Part shown: one piece after another, positions 10,199-20,423 of the stretch
How the letters are laid out: every line of letters starts with the position of its first letter
Position numbering within the stretch: position 1 is the first letter of the stretch
Origin: Apostichopus californicus
Lineage: Eukaryota; Echinodermata; Holothuroidea; Aspidochirotida; Stichopodidae
Direction: 5' to 3'
Length of the DNA stretch: 30,495 nucleotides
Assembly (NCBI GenBank): GCA_020650975.1
Contig: JAIPMN010013886.1
Span: forward strand, 5,971-36,465
Notes under the pieces: generated by a model
The model's input: only the letters and a program-made list of their open reading frames with translations
Database searches by the model: none
Told to the model about the DNA's origin: nothing
Translations under genes and position numbers: made by a program

Positions 10199-13100
10199 CT
10201 GAAACGTAACATGGATAACCAAAAAATACAAAAAAATAAAGCAAATGAGCAAACTAGTGTTTGGCTAGAACGGGATGCGAACTAGCGACCCTCAGTGGAA
10301 TTTGTTTTTTAAATTATTGTCATCTTTAGTGAGATTAATCTTTAATGAGATTACAAGCTCAACGCTAGAACAGGGCCTGTAATCCATACAGAGGTCACTC
10401 GTTCGAATCCTATTCTACCCCCAAATTGATTTGCTTTTTCCTTTTGCATAAACCTTGCCAGGCTATTTCCGCTATTCATTTACTTGGTTTATATATAAAA
10501 TAATAATAACAAAATATAGAGTTTTAACATGTGAGAAAAAAAAATGAAGAAAAGAAAAAAACAACACAAGAAGACATTAGGTAAAAGACGATTAAACAAA
10601 GCGACTTAACAGCATCTTTTCATCTGGATCAATAACAACTGGTTTATTTTCTATTCTTTTAATTTCTTTTCTGATGTTCGCAGAACACAAATGGCATCTA
10701 ATGCATTGTTGTTATCTCATAAATTACTTTATTAAATATTTTTGAAGGACATAAAGTTCGTTACTTTCTCGCAATCCTCCTAGTATCATGCAATTAAGTA
10801 TATAAAACAATGGGGACAACTATAAGGAATAGTTAAATGATCCCTTTAAAATTAATTTGGAATGTTGTAAACCATTCAAAAATACTGCATATTAGACTAG
10901 ATTGTATTGATATAACATGTGTTTTTTGTTTACAAATGCCCCTTTAAACAGCTAAGGCCGGGACAATATGAGATAAATGATATTGTATTTTCATTTTCAT
11001 GAAGGAAATCTGAAATGTAGAAAAAGTGGCCTCTTTGTCATAAATTGTCCACGGGCGCAACTACACTCTCGACTCCTCCACTCCAGTATAAGAAAAAGAC
11101 TATTATCAACATAAATAATTGTCATATAGATTTAGCACAGCGTACCTCTCCGCTAGCAATAGCTTGTGTGAGAGCTTCAAAAGATTGGTAATGGCGAGCG
11201 TTTGATCTGCTGAATCCCTGAGAAGAAAGAAATACGATAAAGAATTGAAGAAAAGGTGCGCAGATGCACCAGTTATGTTCTGCAGACGCGTCTCCCCACC
11301 CTTGGGATCCACGCTTTCATGTGCCGGAAAAATTGATACCAATCACCGCAAGCAAAACTATGCATTTTAACTAAATTAATAGTAGAAACATGACAACGGT
11401 CAAAAAGAAAAACCGAAAAAGATTATATCCGCCAAAAAGTTTACCCACGATTGGTTGGGCAGACATATTCAGTGTTGAGTAAAATACTTTTGAAGCTTTT
11501 AGGGGAGGGGTGAGTGACGAGGGGAGGGTGGGTTGTTAGTAGGTCTCGTTCACCTTTGTTCAGGGCCGTCCAGCTTCAAACAACACCAATACCATGAGTG
11601 TAGTTGTCTAACTTTCATTTAGTACATAATGTGACCTCCATGGGAATTTCTATTAATGGTTCGTAATAAATGTTTATAAATAAATTGACGTCATTCCCCA
11701 TTCACCTATAATATTCCTTCTAAAAAAAATATGTTTGTAGAAAAATATCATCAAAATTTTGGATGGATTTTTGTCTTTACAATACCAAATAACTACCTGT
11801 CGTTTCTGTCAGAAATAAAACAGTGCTTTGGCGTGTTAATTTTATCGGGAACCTGTAACAACCTATGAACACGTGACTATAAAGAACGTTTGTAACTCAT
11901 AATAGTCTGTGCTCTGATCGTTCAGGTGTTTAAACCCCCCAGCAAACTGTACGATTGATCCCAACCACACTCGTCTCGACCGCCATTACTTGAAAATTCT
12001 TAATCGTGATAAATTTTTCTTCTTTTGTCAAAATTCTTCAAATATGTAATGACCATATTCCTGAAGCAGAGAACGAGATAACCCGATGTCAATACGTTTC
12101 TCGACAACGACGTTTGTGGTTGCTTATGAAACAAAGTAACCATGACTACCTGTAATATTCATCAAATATGCGAAACACAGGCTACTAGATAATATACTAG
12201 AAATTAACCTAATGGTACCGGTATGTAAAATATTCGTGACATACAGGAAATATACCTCAAAACTATGAAACAATGAACTCCGCGAAATATGTATAGGCCT
12301 ATACATAGATTGTAAGTGAACTGGATTCGTGCATGGTCACGGTATGCGAAATATACCTGAATCACATAAACTGTATTTTTTTTCAAGGGAATTTCAATTT
12401 TATTTTTTTTTGGCACAAATATTCTTGTCATACTGAAAACTAATTTATCTCACGACGATTTTGTTCGGTTTACCGTGATATCGTCATACATCGACAGACA
12501 AGTGTCATCGGTTAGCCATCCATCTAAGAACCCGACAGTGAGGTTAGTCAGATCCCGCCAGTTGATTCCTGATTTTGATTTTGCGGTATAAATAGCTAAT
12601 TTAAAGTTTAAATTGGTCAGGAACTGGTCACTAAACTTGAAGGTATTTCGTCGATTTGCGGTATTGGCCCAAGCTGAAGAAAGGGGAAAAAGAGAGAAAA
12701 AAAGAAGAAGTTTACTCGACTTACATAATTCTTTATAATTTTTACCCATAGTTGAGATAATGTGAGTCGTGGTGTCAAATGTCAGACATGTCTGTCTATG
12801 AACAGCGTATATGCAGGTACATTATAGTTATTGATCTGTCAATAAAAAAACACAGTTTATTACAAGTCATTGCTATGACCCCTATTGGGAATAATTCTCC
12901 TCACTCCCCCCCCCCCCGATTCCTTCCCCCACGAGAGATCAACACTCATTTGAGTGTTAGCTCTGGAGTGTTAGCTCAGTGGTTAACGCCGGTACTTTCC
13001 AATCATAAGGTCCCCGGTTCGATTCACTCCAAGATTAATGTATGTCGTCCAGTTACAGAGTTGTTGACAATTGACAATTTATAATCATGGACGTTAAATA

Positions 13101-16100
13101 TGAATGCTTTGATAAGCCAACGAGGCTTCTTCGCGAGTTCCTGCTTGCAGGAGAATCTTAAATACATACATTAATACATTTGACAATATTTCAAACAAAC
13201 ACTGTTGAGAACACTCCTGAAAACCGACCTGTGCATCCATCGTACCAGCGACCCAGTAGACCCTGGCCGCCATGAGCTGCCATTCCCGTCTCTGAGTCCC
13301 AACAGTTCTCGTAAAAGTCCCAAATAATTTCACAATTTTTGTCTGCTTCTTGGCAAACTTTTGAGAGAAAATAATGGTGAACCACGTTTATATGCAACTG
13401 ATAAATTGTTATCCCAACTTATTTTATATATATAAATATGTTAATATCTAGAATTTGAAATATTTAATCTTCAATCTGATTATTTCAATTGCATGCACCC
13501 GTTGTACTCATAGAAGAGCAGCTTTCATGTAACGGTCTTTTACCAGATTCACTTCAGCGGTTGGTGTTGAGTAAACAAGCTTGCGAGGAGTGTTTTCACC
13601 TTTCTTTGTCAATGTGACCCCAAATGACATTTGTCCTCCACTGATAACAAAAGCAACCGAGAACCGTCTCACCATCTCCATCGCCATGATTCCGTTTGTA
13701 TTTGATAAGGAATAATACCTTCTTGTTGATCCCCCAAATGGTAAACCTTACGTATGTGAAACAGTTCGTATCGCATTAACTTGCTTTTCTTGTGTATGGA
13801 GGTGGAGGGGGGGGGGGGTAGGGATAGGGGAAGGTGAAGGGGGGTGGCACAATATATGGTTTGCGACGATCTTCGTTCATAGCTTACAGGTCGGTTCTTA
13901 TTTAGCATCTTAAATGGCTATAAATACATAAATAACATACAAGATATATGGTGATACCTATATCTATTTATTCATCTGTATAATATATCAATATTCTCAT
14001 CGTACCTGCGTTTACTAAATCGATCGAGAAACCTCGAAGTTGTCCGCTTCTTTCATCTCTAAAGAGTAAAACAGAACAAACATTTGTTATTCGCCTATCA
14101 AGATTTGTCTAGATATAGCGGCGAGCGTCAGTTCACAACTATATTCAAACTAGGTGTTCACTATAGCAATATGATGGGCCGGAGGGGGGAAGGGGTGGGG
14201 CAACGAGGTGTAACGAAAATGACAGGATGTACAGGTCATTTTGGGTGGGCATAGAAGAACAATATTTTCTTAATGTGAGTAGTACCAGCTAGTATATGAA
14301 ATGCTATAACGTGATGGCAATATTTTCTCCCCATTGGTATGTAGGACAGGGCTAGGATTTCTAATTTCGTTCAAACGAGGGTTACCAAAATTAAATATTT
14401 TCAATCATTTTAATCAAACATTACCACAGTCTCGATACCCTATACTTTCTGAATTTGCGGATTATATGGGATTATATGGGGTGTGTGCATAGGCGTAGGA
14501 GGCGGGGGACTGGGGGGGGGGGCTGTAGACCTCAACCAATTTTTTTGTGAAAATTCGGGCAATATGCTGATACTTTTTCTGGCACCTACTGAAAGAAAAA
14601 TAATTTGCAATGTGTTTTTCAATGGTTAAACTTATATTATTATTATCATTATTGTTGTAGTGACTTCTCCAATAATTCTAACCAATATGGAAGGTTAATA
14701 ACACGGCAAATGATTGTATGTTATTGGCATGCGATGTAATATCCGATGCACGCCTATATGATATGCACATTAACACGCTAAACGCGGTAATGTTTTTGGT
14801 AATGTTTTTCGGGCAAGTCATTACAGCCCCCCCCCCAAATCAAATTGGGCTTCAACGCCTATGGGTGTGTAAGGGGGGGGGGGTAGGGTAGCGATATTTT
14901 CTACCGATACCTGTCTCCATGGTTCCCTTTTATGAAAAATTCTGGCTCCGCCGATAAATATTGATGTAGTTCGTGAGGAAGATTTGTTTTTAGAGCTAAC
15001 TTGATTGTTTAATAAAATTTGGCCAAGGACATTTCAGGGAACTGATTCAAGGAGTTTGTGTCATAACTGGATCAATAACACCTTACTTAGAGGTATACTC
15101 GATTTAATAAACAGATTGTCGAAAATTTCCTTTAATGAAACTCACATGTACTCCAAAGCGTGTCCGGTATGACCTGCTGCAAAAGTCCACACATAGTCAT
15201 CATTTGTGGCAGCTGTATGTGTAGATATGTATATAAGAGAAAAACACATAGTTATCATTTGTGGCAGCTGTATCTGTAGATATGTATATAGGAAAAAACA
15301 CTTAGGCATCATTTGTGGCAAATGTATCTGTAGATATATTTAGGAGAAAACACATAGTTATCATTTGTGGCAGCTCTATCTGTAGATATATATGTAGGAG
15401 AAAACGCATAGTCATCATTTGTGGCAGCTCTATCTGTAGATATATATATATATAGGAGAAAACACTTAGGCATCATTTGTGGCAGATGTATCTGTATATA
15501 TATTTAGGAGAAAACACATAGTCATCATTTGTGGCAGCTGTATCTGTAGATATATTTAGGAGAAAACACATAGTTATCATTTGTGGCAGCTGTATTGGAG
15601 ATATATATGTAGGAGAAAACACATAGTTATCATTTGTGGCAGCTTCATCTGTAGATATATTTAAGAGATCACTGTTATCATCATGTTGTCAAAATTGATA
15701 TAGTTTAGAGTAATTATTATGTAACTGCTTCATAGTAAAGACATTTTACAGTCAGGCTACAGGCTACTTATCATTGATCTGAGGATAAATTAGAAGAAAT
15801 TCTACTTAACGCTATGGCTTATAATATCTATGTTGACAGTTTTCAGTGATTATTATCCTCGATTATTGTCCACACATAAATTCACAATACACAAGTTTGA
15901 GATTTCTAGTAGTCAGCTGTGTGCACAGCAACAAACTTACATTGGCACGTTAAGAATATTTGTAAGAAAAAAATGGCTAAATCATTTATAACATTGTGAA
16001 GCAATTAAAACTTTGCTGCAAAAATGTTAATTTGTTGAGATTTGAAATGCTAATGATTTTGTCGTTTTTTTGCAAATAAATAAAGAGTTGTATACACTTA

Positions 16101-19100
16101 TTAAATGTATAAGAAAAATAATAAATTTGTTGATTAATTCTAAACATATTAACTTAGTCAGGATTACATTGTCTTGAAACTTGATGACCTAGTTAATTAA
16201 AATATTTTCAATCTTTATACGACGTCACATTCATTTGTCATATAGTCATTTCATGTTCCGAGTCTGCGAATTAAACACATAATGGAGTCACTGGTATAGG
16301 CTCATAATTCGATGTAAATGTGTATGTAGTAAGACTACAATAACTTATGCGGAGTTTTATTTTTTATCCAGAAATATAAAACTAAAATAACATAATCAGG
16401 AAATATCAGAACTTGGCAAATCGGTAGTAAATGGATATAAAGTTGATCGACTAATTGAATATTTATCGAAAAAATAATTGAATAATCGAATAATTGATCG
16501 ACACAAAACAGCTAGGCCCTATAGCAGTTTAGAATAAGGTCATATCTTGTGAAATTTCGACGTAAAGGGAGTCAGTATAGGCCCCAAATTATAGCACGCT
16601 ATAATTGCTAGAAGTTTTCAAAAAGTACTTTCCTGGAGGTCTTTACTCTTCAAATTGTTCTCAAACATTTATTTTTAGGAACACAATGCCCCAATGAGGA
16701 AAATTTCCTCGAAGGTTGTAATAAACACAGTTTAATCATTTTGGCCAAAGGTGACCATATTTGAATATCTAGCATATTTGGGGCCAAAGGAATGAGGTTG
16801 CCGTTAATGGCAAACAGGTTGTACCTTCTACCCAAGTTATTCATAAATGAGTGTTTCCAGCTCCATACTGTAAATAAACATAGATGATATTAAATACATT
16901 ATATAATATGACTGAGTGTGACGATGGTTTGACAGGAAAGCGAGCAATAACATGTTTGTTTTCTCAAAGTGTTGTTCTAATTACAAAGGACCCAAATTTC
17001 ATTTGTGTCTGTCCGTCTACGTAATAGAATGTATTTGTTGAATGTACTTGTTGAATGTAAGAAAAAGGGTATTATATTTAAATATAGTACAAATTCATAA
17101 ATATTCAAATGTAAGAATTATCAAGAGTTTTAAACAACATTTAGTGCCATATGAGACAATGTTTAAGAAAATGTTAATTGATTTTCACTTTTTAACTGAT
17201 AATTCTCCATTCAAGGGATATTCCGGTGGCGTATAATGTCCCTAAGGTAAAGTATGGTTGATTGAATGTAACTTATCTTTGACTGGCTAAACGCTCGATT
17301 CATCCCTGGATTAGATCACTGTAGATATATAGTCTGTAATGTCATATCGGCAAACTGGTCTTCAAATAGGTTTATTTCCTGTTATAGTCTTCTTGTTGAT
17401 TTAACCTTAAAACAGACATGTGGAATGTTTGCTTAGCTGACAAGGCTCACTGTATTTAAAATATGCACCATCGTTCTGGAGATATGTTCCTCTGTGTATA
17501 TAAGTGAGTTCATAATTGTAACGAAAAACAACGATTTTAAACCAAAATGCCATTATGAAATCATTCACCCTATACTGTTGCCAGATGCATTCAAAAGATT
17601 CTTCATATTATTTCCTCTGTATATAAGTGATTTCATAATAATAACGAGAAAAAAAAAGAATTTAAGGTGAAACGCCATGATGACATCATTCACCCTTACT
17701 GATGCATTCACAAGAGTCTATATTATTTTCCTCTATATATAAGTGAGTTCAAAATTATAACGACAAAACCAAAACGATTTTAAATTGAAGTGCCGTGATG
17801 AAATAATTCACCCTATACTGTTGCCAGATGCATTCACAATATTCCTAATATTATTTTACTCTGTATATAAGTGAGTTCAAAATTATAATGATAAAAACAA
17901 AAAAAAATCAAGCTGAAATGCCATGATGAAATCATTCACCCTTAGTGTTGCCAGATGCATTCACAAGAGTCTTAATATTATTTTACTCTATATATAAGTG
18001 AGTGCATAATTGTAACGAAAAACAACGATTTTAAACCAAAGTGCCATTATGAAATCATTCACCCTATACTGTTGCTAGATCCATGTATTCACAAGATTCT
18101 TAATATTATTTTCAAAGTTCAAAATTATAATGATAAAGAAGAAAAAAATTCAAGCTGAAATGCCATGATGAAATCATTCACCCTATACTGTTGCCAGATG
18201 CATTCACAATATTGTTATAAACAATTTACTCTGTATGTAAGTAAGTTCAAAATTATAACGGAAAGACCAAACGAATTAAGCTGAAGTGCCGTGATAAAAT
18301 CATTCACCCTTTACTGTTACCTTTGCATTCACAAAATACCACCAACAAGTTGCAAAGTTCAACTTCTTAAATTTGGGGTTGAAACATTCAAGGTACAAAT
18401 ATCACCGAATGGTTATTGATTTATTGCTAGTCTGGAGGGTTGCAACATGAATATGATACCCTAAACACTAACCGTAACCCTAGATCAAGGTTTTGGACAT
18501 GCGTATTAAGTTGAAAATGAATTATGGAACGCACGTCATAGCGAAAGCATGCACAGAGAAAGCAACGCATATCAAATTGAAAATACCATATAAAATCGAA
18601 TGCCTATATATACTTTGGCATACCTTTATCACAGTGTAGTCTTAGGCCAAACACGGGTGTTGCACCCGTAACCTAATGACCCGAAATCGTGACATTGTAT
18701 ATATATAGTGACAGAGTTATTTATTTTTTTGACCTTCCAATAGGACTCAGTTACATTCCACCAGCATCATGGTTAATCAAACCATCTTTATTATACCGCA
18801 ATACTTGGCAAGATTTGAAGGAATTTTTCTCAAGTATAGAGATGTAGCCTCCTATAGATATACAGTTTACACAGTGTCCATGAATGATAATACCCTATAT
18901 GGTGTATTGTACGTGATCCATCAAAATACATCTAACTTTATTCCTTGTTTATCTATATCCATAGATAAGTGGAACTTTAACAGTTTACTTTGCCCTTCAA
19001 TATTCTTCTTTAAGAAGCCCTTCTGCCAGGTTATTAGCTCTTCATTGCGCCACTGTATATTAACCAGAAAGCCAGTTAGCGTTTTGATTCTTTGCCATAC

Positions 19101-20423
19101 AATGTGTTCATAATTCCACATAACTATCTGACCAATGTAGAGCAAGTGAGCTAAATTTGTCCAAGAATTAAGAGAGAACCAGCAAAGATGTGTAGCAATC
19201 CCTCGTGGGCATCAACCATGTCATTCACTCAATTTTTACAGTCTATATATAGAATTGTTTCAATATCCAGAAATAACAGTCTTCCTATGTGAAATATAGA
19301 CATATTTAACCAATTTTCAGCTGGATAATCTCTTCAAAAACTGTAAAGAGTAACATGACATTGTTTATACACTGTGAAATATTTTTAAGAAAATGGCCAA
19401 TTTTTTTCTCACCATTTGAGATAACCTGTTGACCCCTCCCCTCAGAGGGTGTAAAGTGATAGGAGGTTTAAGTGCACGTTTAAAGCACGAGTATGACCTT
19501 TGACGCAGATTTCATTACCTGGATGCCAGGTATGTTTCGTTGAGGACCTATAGAGCCCCTTAACAGCCTGAACGGAAGTGAATTTGACCAAACTATGTTC
19601 ATCCAAAGAAAATCATAGTATTGGAGAATTCGCAGATTAATTGCAGCTTCAGTTTTGGAGTTACCAAGTTTAAAAGTTTTCAGACTTTGATGCCTGTTGA
19701 CCTCATGTGACCTTTGATTTCTACCAATTTCAATATTATTCTTGCACTCACCAAGTTAGATCTACGTACTAAGTATGAAGTTCGATGTCCTTCTTGTGTT
19801 ATCGTGTTTAAAAGATTTTCAGATGTTGACCACATTGACCTTTGACCTCCACCAATTTCAATAGGGTTCTTGTACTCAACAAGCTGAATCTACATAGCAT
19901 GTACGTTTTATTGGCTGGATGGCAAAGGGCCGCCATTGGCGCAGAACCCATATCATGTTTCTACGTGGCGAAGTATCCGGAAGTGGCAACATTTTTCTTA
20001 GTGATTTTGAAGAACAAAATACATTTTAGAAAGAGGAATTAGCTAAAATATATCTTGCGAATACATTCTCTTCCATTATTTTCTTTTAGCTATTTATTGA
20101 TTCATACTGATGGGTCACTACCTCCGACACTCCCTCACCTACTACTCCAGTTGATACGCCTTTGTTTTAGTAAGCAGATGCTGCTAATAAGTTGCCAAAT
20201 TCTTACCAGTGTCAGTGAAGGACTTCGGTGAGCGTCCAATCGCAACCGAGGAAAGAATAATCGCTAACATCGACACGAACACGACAAATAAAGTGACTAC
20301 GAAGAAGTAAAACCGTGGAACACCGCATGTATCCATTGGTTTAGTTTCATTATTCGTGGAACCAGAGATCATCCCCAATGTATCCGAGTGAACTAACGAA
20401 TCCATTCTTTCTTCGACAGGCAT
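9985..20423 (-). CDS. Gene A: membrane-anchored solute-binding protein family 3 (periplasmic-binding-like) protein, 7 coding exons, last exon not found
   Basis: Seven exons join at 20423-20207, 15212-15146, 14058-14006, 13357-13229, 12673-12474, 11217-11146 and 10198-9985, all with GT/AG ends and matching phases (1,2,1,1,0,0,1), giving 317 codons plus one base. Residues 1-36 are a polar tail, about 38-62 one hydrophobic anchor, and about 84-313 a full SBP_bac_3 fold. Seen motifs: GHTGHALEYIDE and GFSIDLVNAV (lobe 1 start), GRWYDGCTAWANTANRR with FKFSD (residues 149-171), LTVGFLDGW (201-208), GEVDCGF (245-251), and WWNEAFQRIRDNGVY near the end. In bacterial relatives the R after the NT motif and the D of the VD motif contact the amino-acid ligand; R163/R164 and D248 are the likely counterparts. 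Eight cysteines lie outside the membrane (114, 121, 131, 154, 214, 249, 274, 310), fitting disulfides in a secreted domain, and N199-L-T is a glycosylation sequon. Type II topology is inferred. No channel segments interrupt the lobes, which excludes an ionotropic receptor. Confidence 0.82.
10262..10425. repeat. Inverted pair of tRNA-like 3' halves
   Basis: On the plus strand, 10388-10425 reads CAGAGGTCACTCGTTCGAAT then CC, like an anticodon stem, variable loop and T-arm (B-box) of a tRNA. On the minus strand, 10300-10262 reads GAGGGTCGCTAGTTCGCATC then CC in the same order. The two face each other across about 90 bp. Neither is a complete tRNA. They look like remnants of a tRNA-derived SINE or foldback within intron 6 of gene A. 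Confidence 0.4.
11146..11217 (-). CDS. Gene A exon 6: lobe 2 helix
   Basis: The acceptor has a strong pyrimidine tract (TTTCTTTCTTCTCAG|GG) and the donor reads GAGAG|GTACGC. The exon is 72 bp, phase 0 to 0, 24 codons including SNARHYQSFEALTQAIASGE, the 'y.s.eea..al..Ge' helix that precedes the VD motif. The matching exon of gene B has the same length and shares SNARHY. Confidence 0.88.
11218..12120. other. Intron 5 of gene A, part without recognised elements
   Basis: AT-rich with a few G-rich runs (11500-11530). No open frame or repeat could be supported. Confidence 0.5.
12214..12354 (+). repeat. Dispersed GGTCACGGTATG repeat, plus-strand copies
   Basis: GGTACCGGTATGTAAAATAT at 12214 and GGTCACGGTATGCGAAATAT at 12335 match the minus-strand copies at 9563-9673. 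Between them lies a short palindrome, GTATAGGCCTATAC. The family is unnamed and probably part of an intronic element. Confidence 0.5.
12474..12673 (-). CDS. Gene A exon 5: hinge and start of lobe 2
   Basis: The acceptor TCTTCAG|CT and donor ATCACG|GTAAAC enclose 200 bp, phase 1 in, 0 out. It encodes WANTANRRNTFKFSD, matching the family motif 'f.NTpeR...fkFs.py', then the crossover strand (FKLAIYTAKSKSGINW) and DLTNLTVGFLDGW, matching 'dLkGk.Vgv..Gs'. The Arg pair is the likely ligand carboxylate contact by analogy with HisJ. Confidence 0.88.
12965..13115 (+). mobile_element. tRNA-derived SINE-like element in intron 4 of gene A
   Basis: 12965-13030 resembles a tRNA: the start GGAGTGTTAGCTCAGTGG contains an A box (12971-12982), and GGTTCGATTC at 13016-13025 is a B box. 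The anticodon region (ACTTTCCAATCA) is closest to Gly(TCC) but ambiguous. The 3' half of the T-stem is missing and a non-tRNA body follows (GTCCAGTTACAGAGTTGTTG, then a GACAATT repeat), which suggests a SINE with pol III boxes and not a working tRNA gene. The 3' end is uncertain. Confidence 0.5.
13229..13357 (-). CDS. Gene A exon 4: lobe 1, cysteine-rich part
   Basis: The acceptor TTCTCTCAAAAG|TT and donor TGCACAG|GTCGG enclose 129 bp, phase 1 to 1. It encodes the end of the first helix (CQEADKNCEI), then DFYENCWD, a glycine-rich loop (HGGQGLLG) and RWYDGCT, equivalent to the 'g.yDa..g' turn before the ligand-binding NT..R motif of SBP family 3. Four of the eight extracellular cysteines sit here. 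Confidence 0.85.
14006..14058 (-). CDS. Gene A exon 3: GFSIDL helix of lobe 1
   Basis: The acceptor TACTCTTTAG|A and donor CGCAG|GTACGA bound 53 bp, phase 2 in and 1 out. The exon encodes DERSGQLRGFSIDLVNA, matching the family signature 'dGkl.GfdiDla.ai' that starts the first long helix. It joins without a break to the tyrosine-isoleucine end of exon 2 and to V-C-Q of exon 4. Confidence 0.85.
14488..14863. mobile_element. hAT-like MITE, 376 bp, in intron 2 of gene A
   Basis: The ends are CATAGGCGTAGGAGGC and, reversed, CATAGGCGTTGAAGCC. They are flanked by GGTGTGTG (14480-14487) and GGTGTGTA (14864-14871), an 8-bp target duplication with one mismatch. G-rich and C-rich runs sit just inside each end, as in the other hAT-like elements of the window. 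It has no coding capacity. Confidence 0.8.
15146..15212 (-). CDS. Gene A exon 2: first strand of the binding domain
   Basis: The acceptor ACATACAG|CTGCC and donor TACAT|GTGAGT enclose 67 bp, phase 1 in and 2 out. It encodes TNDDYVWTFAAGHTGHALEY, the beta-strand and ligand loop that open an SBP family 3 domain. The first bases of this exon, together with its acceptor, are the source of the minisatellite next to it at 15213-15665. A second acceptor inside the exon (TTTTGCAGCAG, 36 and 39 bases in) would also keep the frame. Confidence 0.8.
15213..15665. repeat. ~53-bp minisatellite derived from the exon 2 acceptor of gene A
   Basis: Eight units follow the one contained in exon 2. The shared core CATTTGTGGCA lies at 15201 (exon copy), 15256, 15310, 15362, 15416, 15474, 15526, 15578 and 15631, spaced 52-58 bp. 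On the coding (minus) strand each unit holds a pyrimidine/AT stretch, the acceptor region and the first ~25 bases of exon 2 (CTGCCACAAATGATGACTAT), then TTTTCTCC. Six of the eight keep an AG at the acceptor position; the 15310 and 15474 units lost it. The array lies in intron 1 directly upstream of the true acceptor. Confidence 0.88.
15666..17474. other. Intron 1 of gene A, AT-rich, nothing recognised
   Basis: Only short open frames, without similarity to anything recognised. Around 16740-16800 there are two nearby copies of a GGCCAAAGG motif (TTTGGCCAAAGG and TTTGGGGCCAAAGG), of unknown meaning. Confidence 0.4.
17475..18345. repeat. ~123-bp tandem array, seven units, in intron 1 of gene A
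   Basis: The marker TCATTCACCC (one unit has TAATTCACCC) recurs at 17561, 17686, 17804, 17932, 18055, 18174 and 18300, spaced 118-128 bp. Each unit also has TTGCCAGATGCATTCACAA, a CTCTGTATATAAGTGAGTTC block and an A-rich GTAACGAAAAACAACGATTT block. Unit divergence is moderate, and alternate units share variants (ACCAAAATGCCATTATG against AGCTGAAATGCCATGATG), hinting at a two-unit higher-order pattern. Confidence 0.88.
18770..19200 (-). pseudogene. Possible protein-coding remnant, unrecognised
   Basis: An open stretch on the minus strand, 19145-18921, has protein-like composition with motifs such as GFLVNIQWRNEELITWQKGF and LSMDIDKQGIKLD. The next frame upstream reads VDAHEGLLHIFAGSL, suggesting a frame break. 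It lies in intron 1 of gene A and does not fit the SBP fold. It could be a decayed element or a retrocopy; chance is also possible. Confidence 0.2.
19640..19910 (+). repeat. Dispersed ~145-bp repeat family, about two units, near the end of intron 1
   Basis: Two adjacent units share TTTTCAGACTTTGATG/TTTTCAGATGTTGACC, TTGACCTCATGTGACCTTTG, CTACCAATTTCAATA, TTCTTGCACTCACCAAG and CTAAGTATGAAGTTC. They are clearly the same family as 4640-5450. The second unit carries a perfect DR1-type site at 19836-19848 and the first a near match at 19708. Confidence 0.7.
19836..19848 (-). promoter_or_regulatory. Sequence match to a DR1 nuclear-receptor element, second copy
   Basis: TGACCTTTGACCT, identical to 5243-5255 and carried by the same repeat family. 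This copy lies in intron 1 of gene A, about 360 bp from the end of exon 1. A regulatory effect is only a possibility. Confidence 0.4.
20207..20423 (-). CDS. Gene A exon 1: start codon, cytoplasmic tail and transmembrane anchor
   Basis: The ATG at 20423 has a good context (AAG before it) and opens 72 codons ending in SFTDT plus one base; the donor reads ACTG|GTAAGAATT. The first 36 residues are polar, with Glu, Asp, Lys and Asn/Thr. About residues 38-62 are almost purely hydrophobic (FYFFVVTLFVVFVSMLAI core), followed by GRSPK. There is no signal-peptidase-like site, so a signal anchor with the C-terminus outside is most likely. A possible acceptor, TTTGTCAG, lies nine bases before the ATG, so a 5' untranslated exon further right is possible. 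Confidence 0.75.

Noticed and set aside
12965-13030. Functional tRNA-Gly gene
   Set aside because: The T-stem cannot close (its 3' half is missing) and the acceptor stem pairs poorly.
12779-13084. 101-codon plus-strand frame
   Set aside because: It crosses a C run and the tRNA-like SINE in intron 4 of gene A, so it is not a gene.
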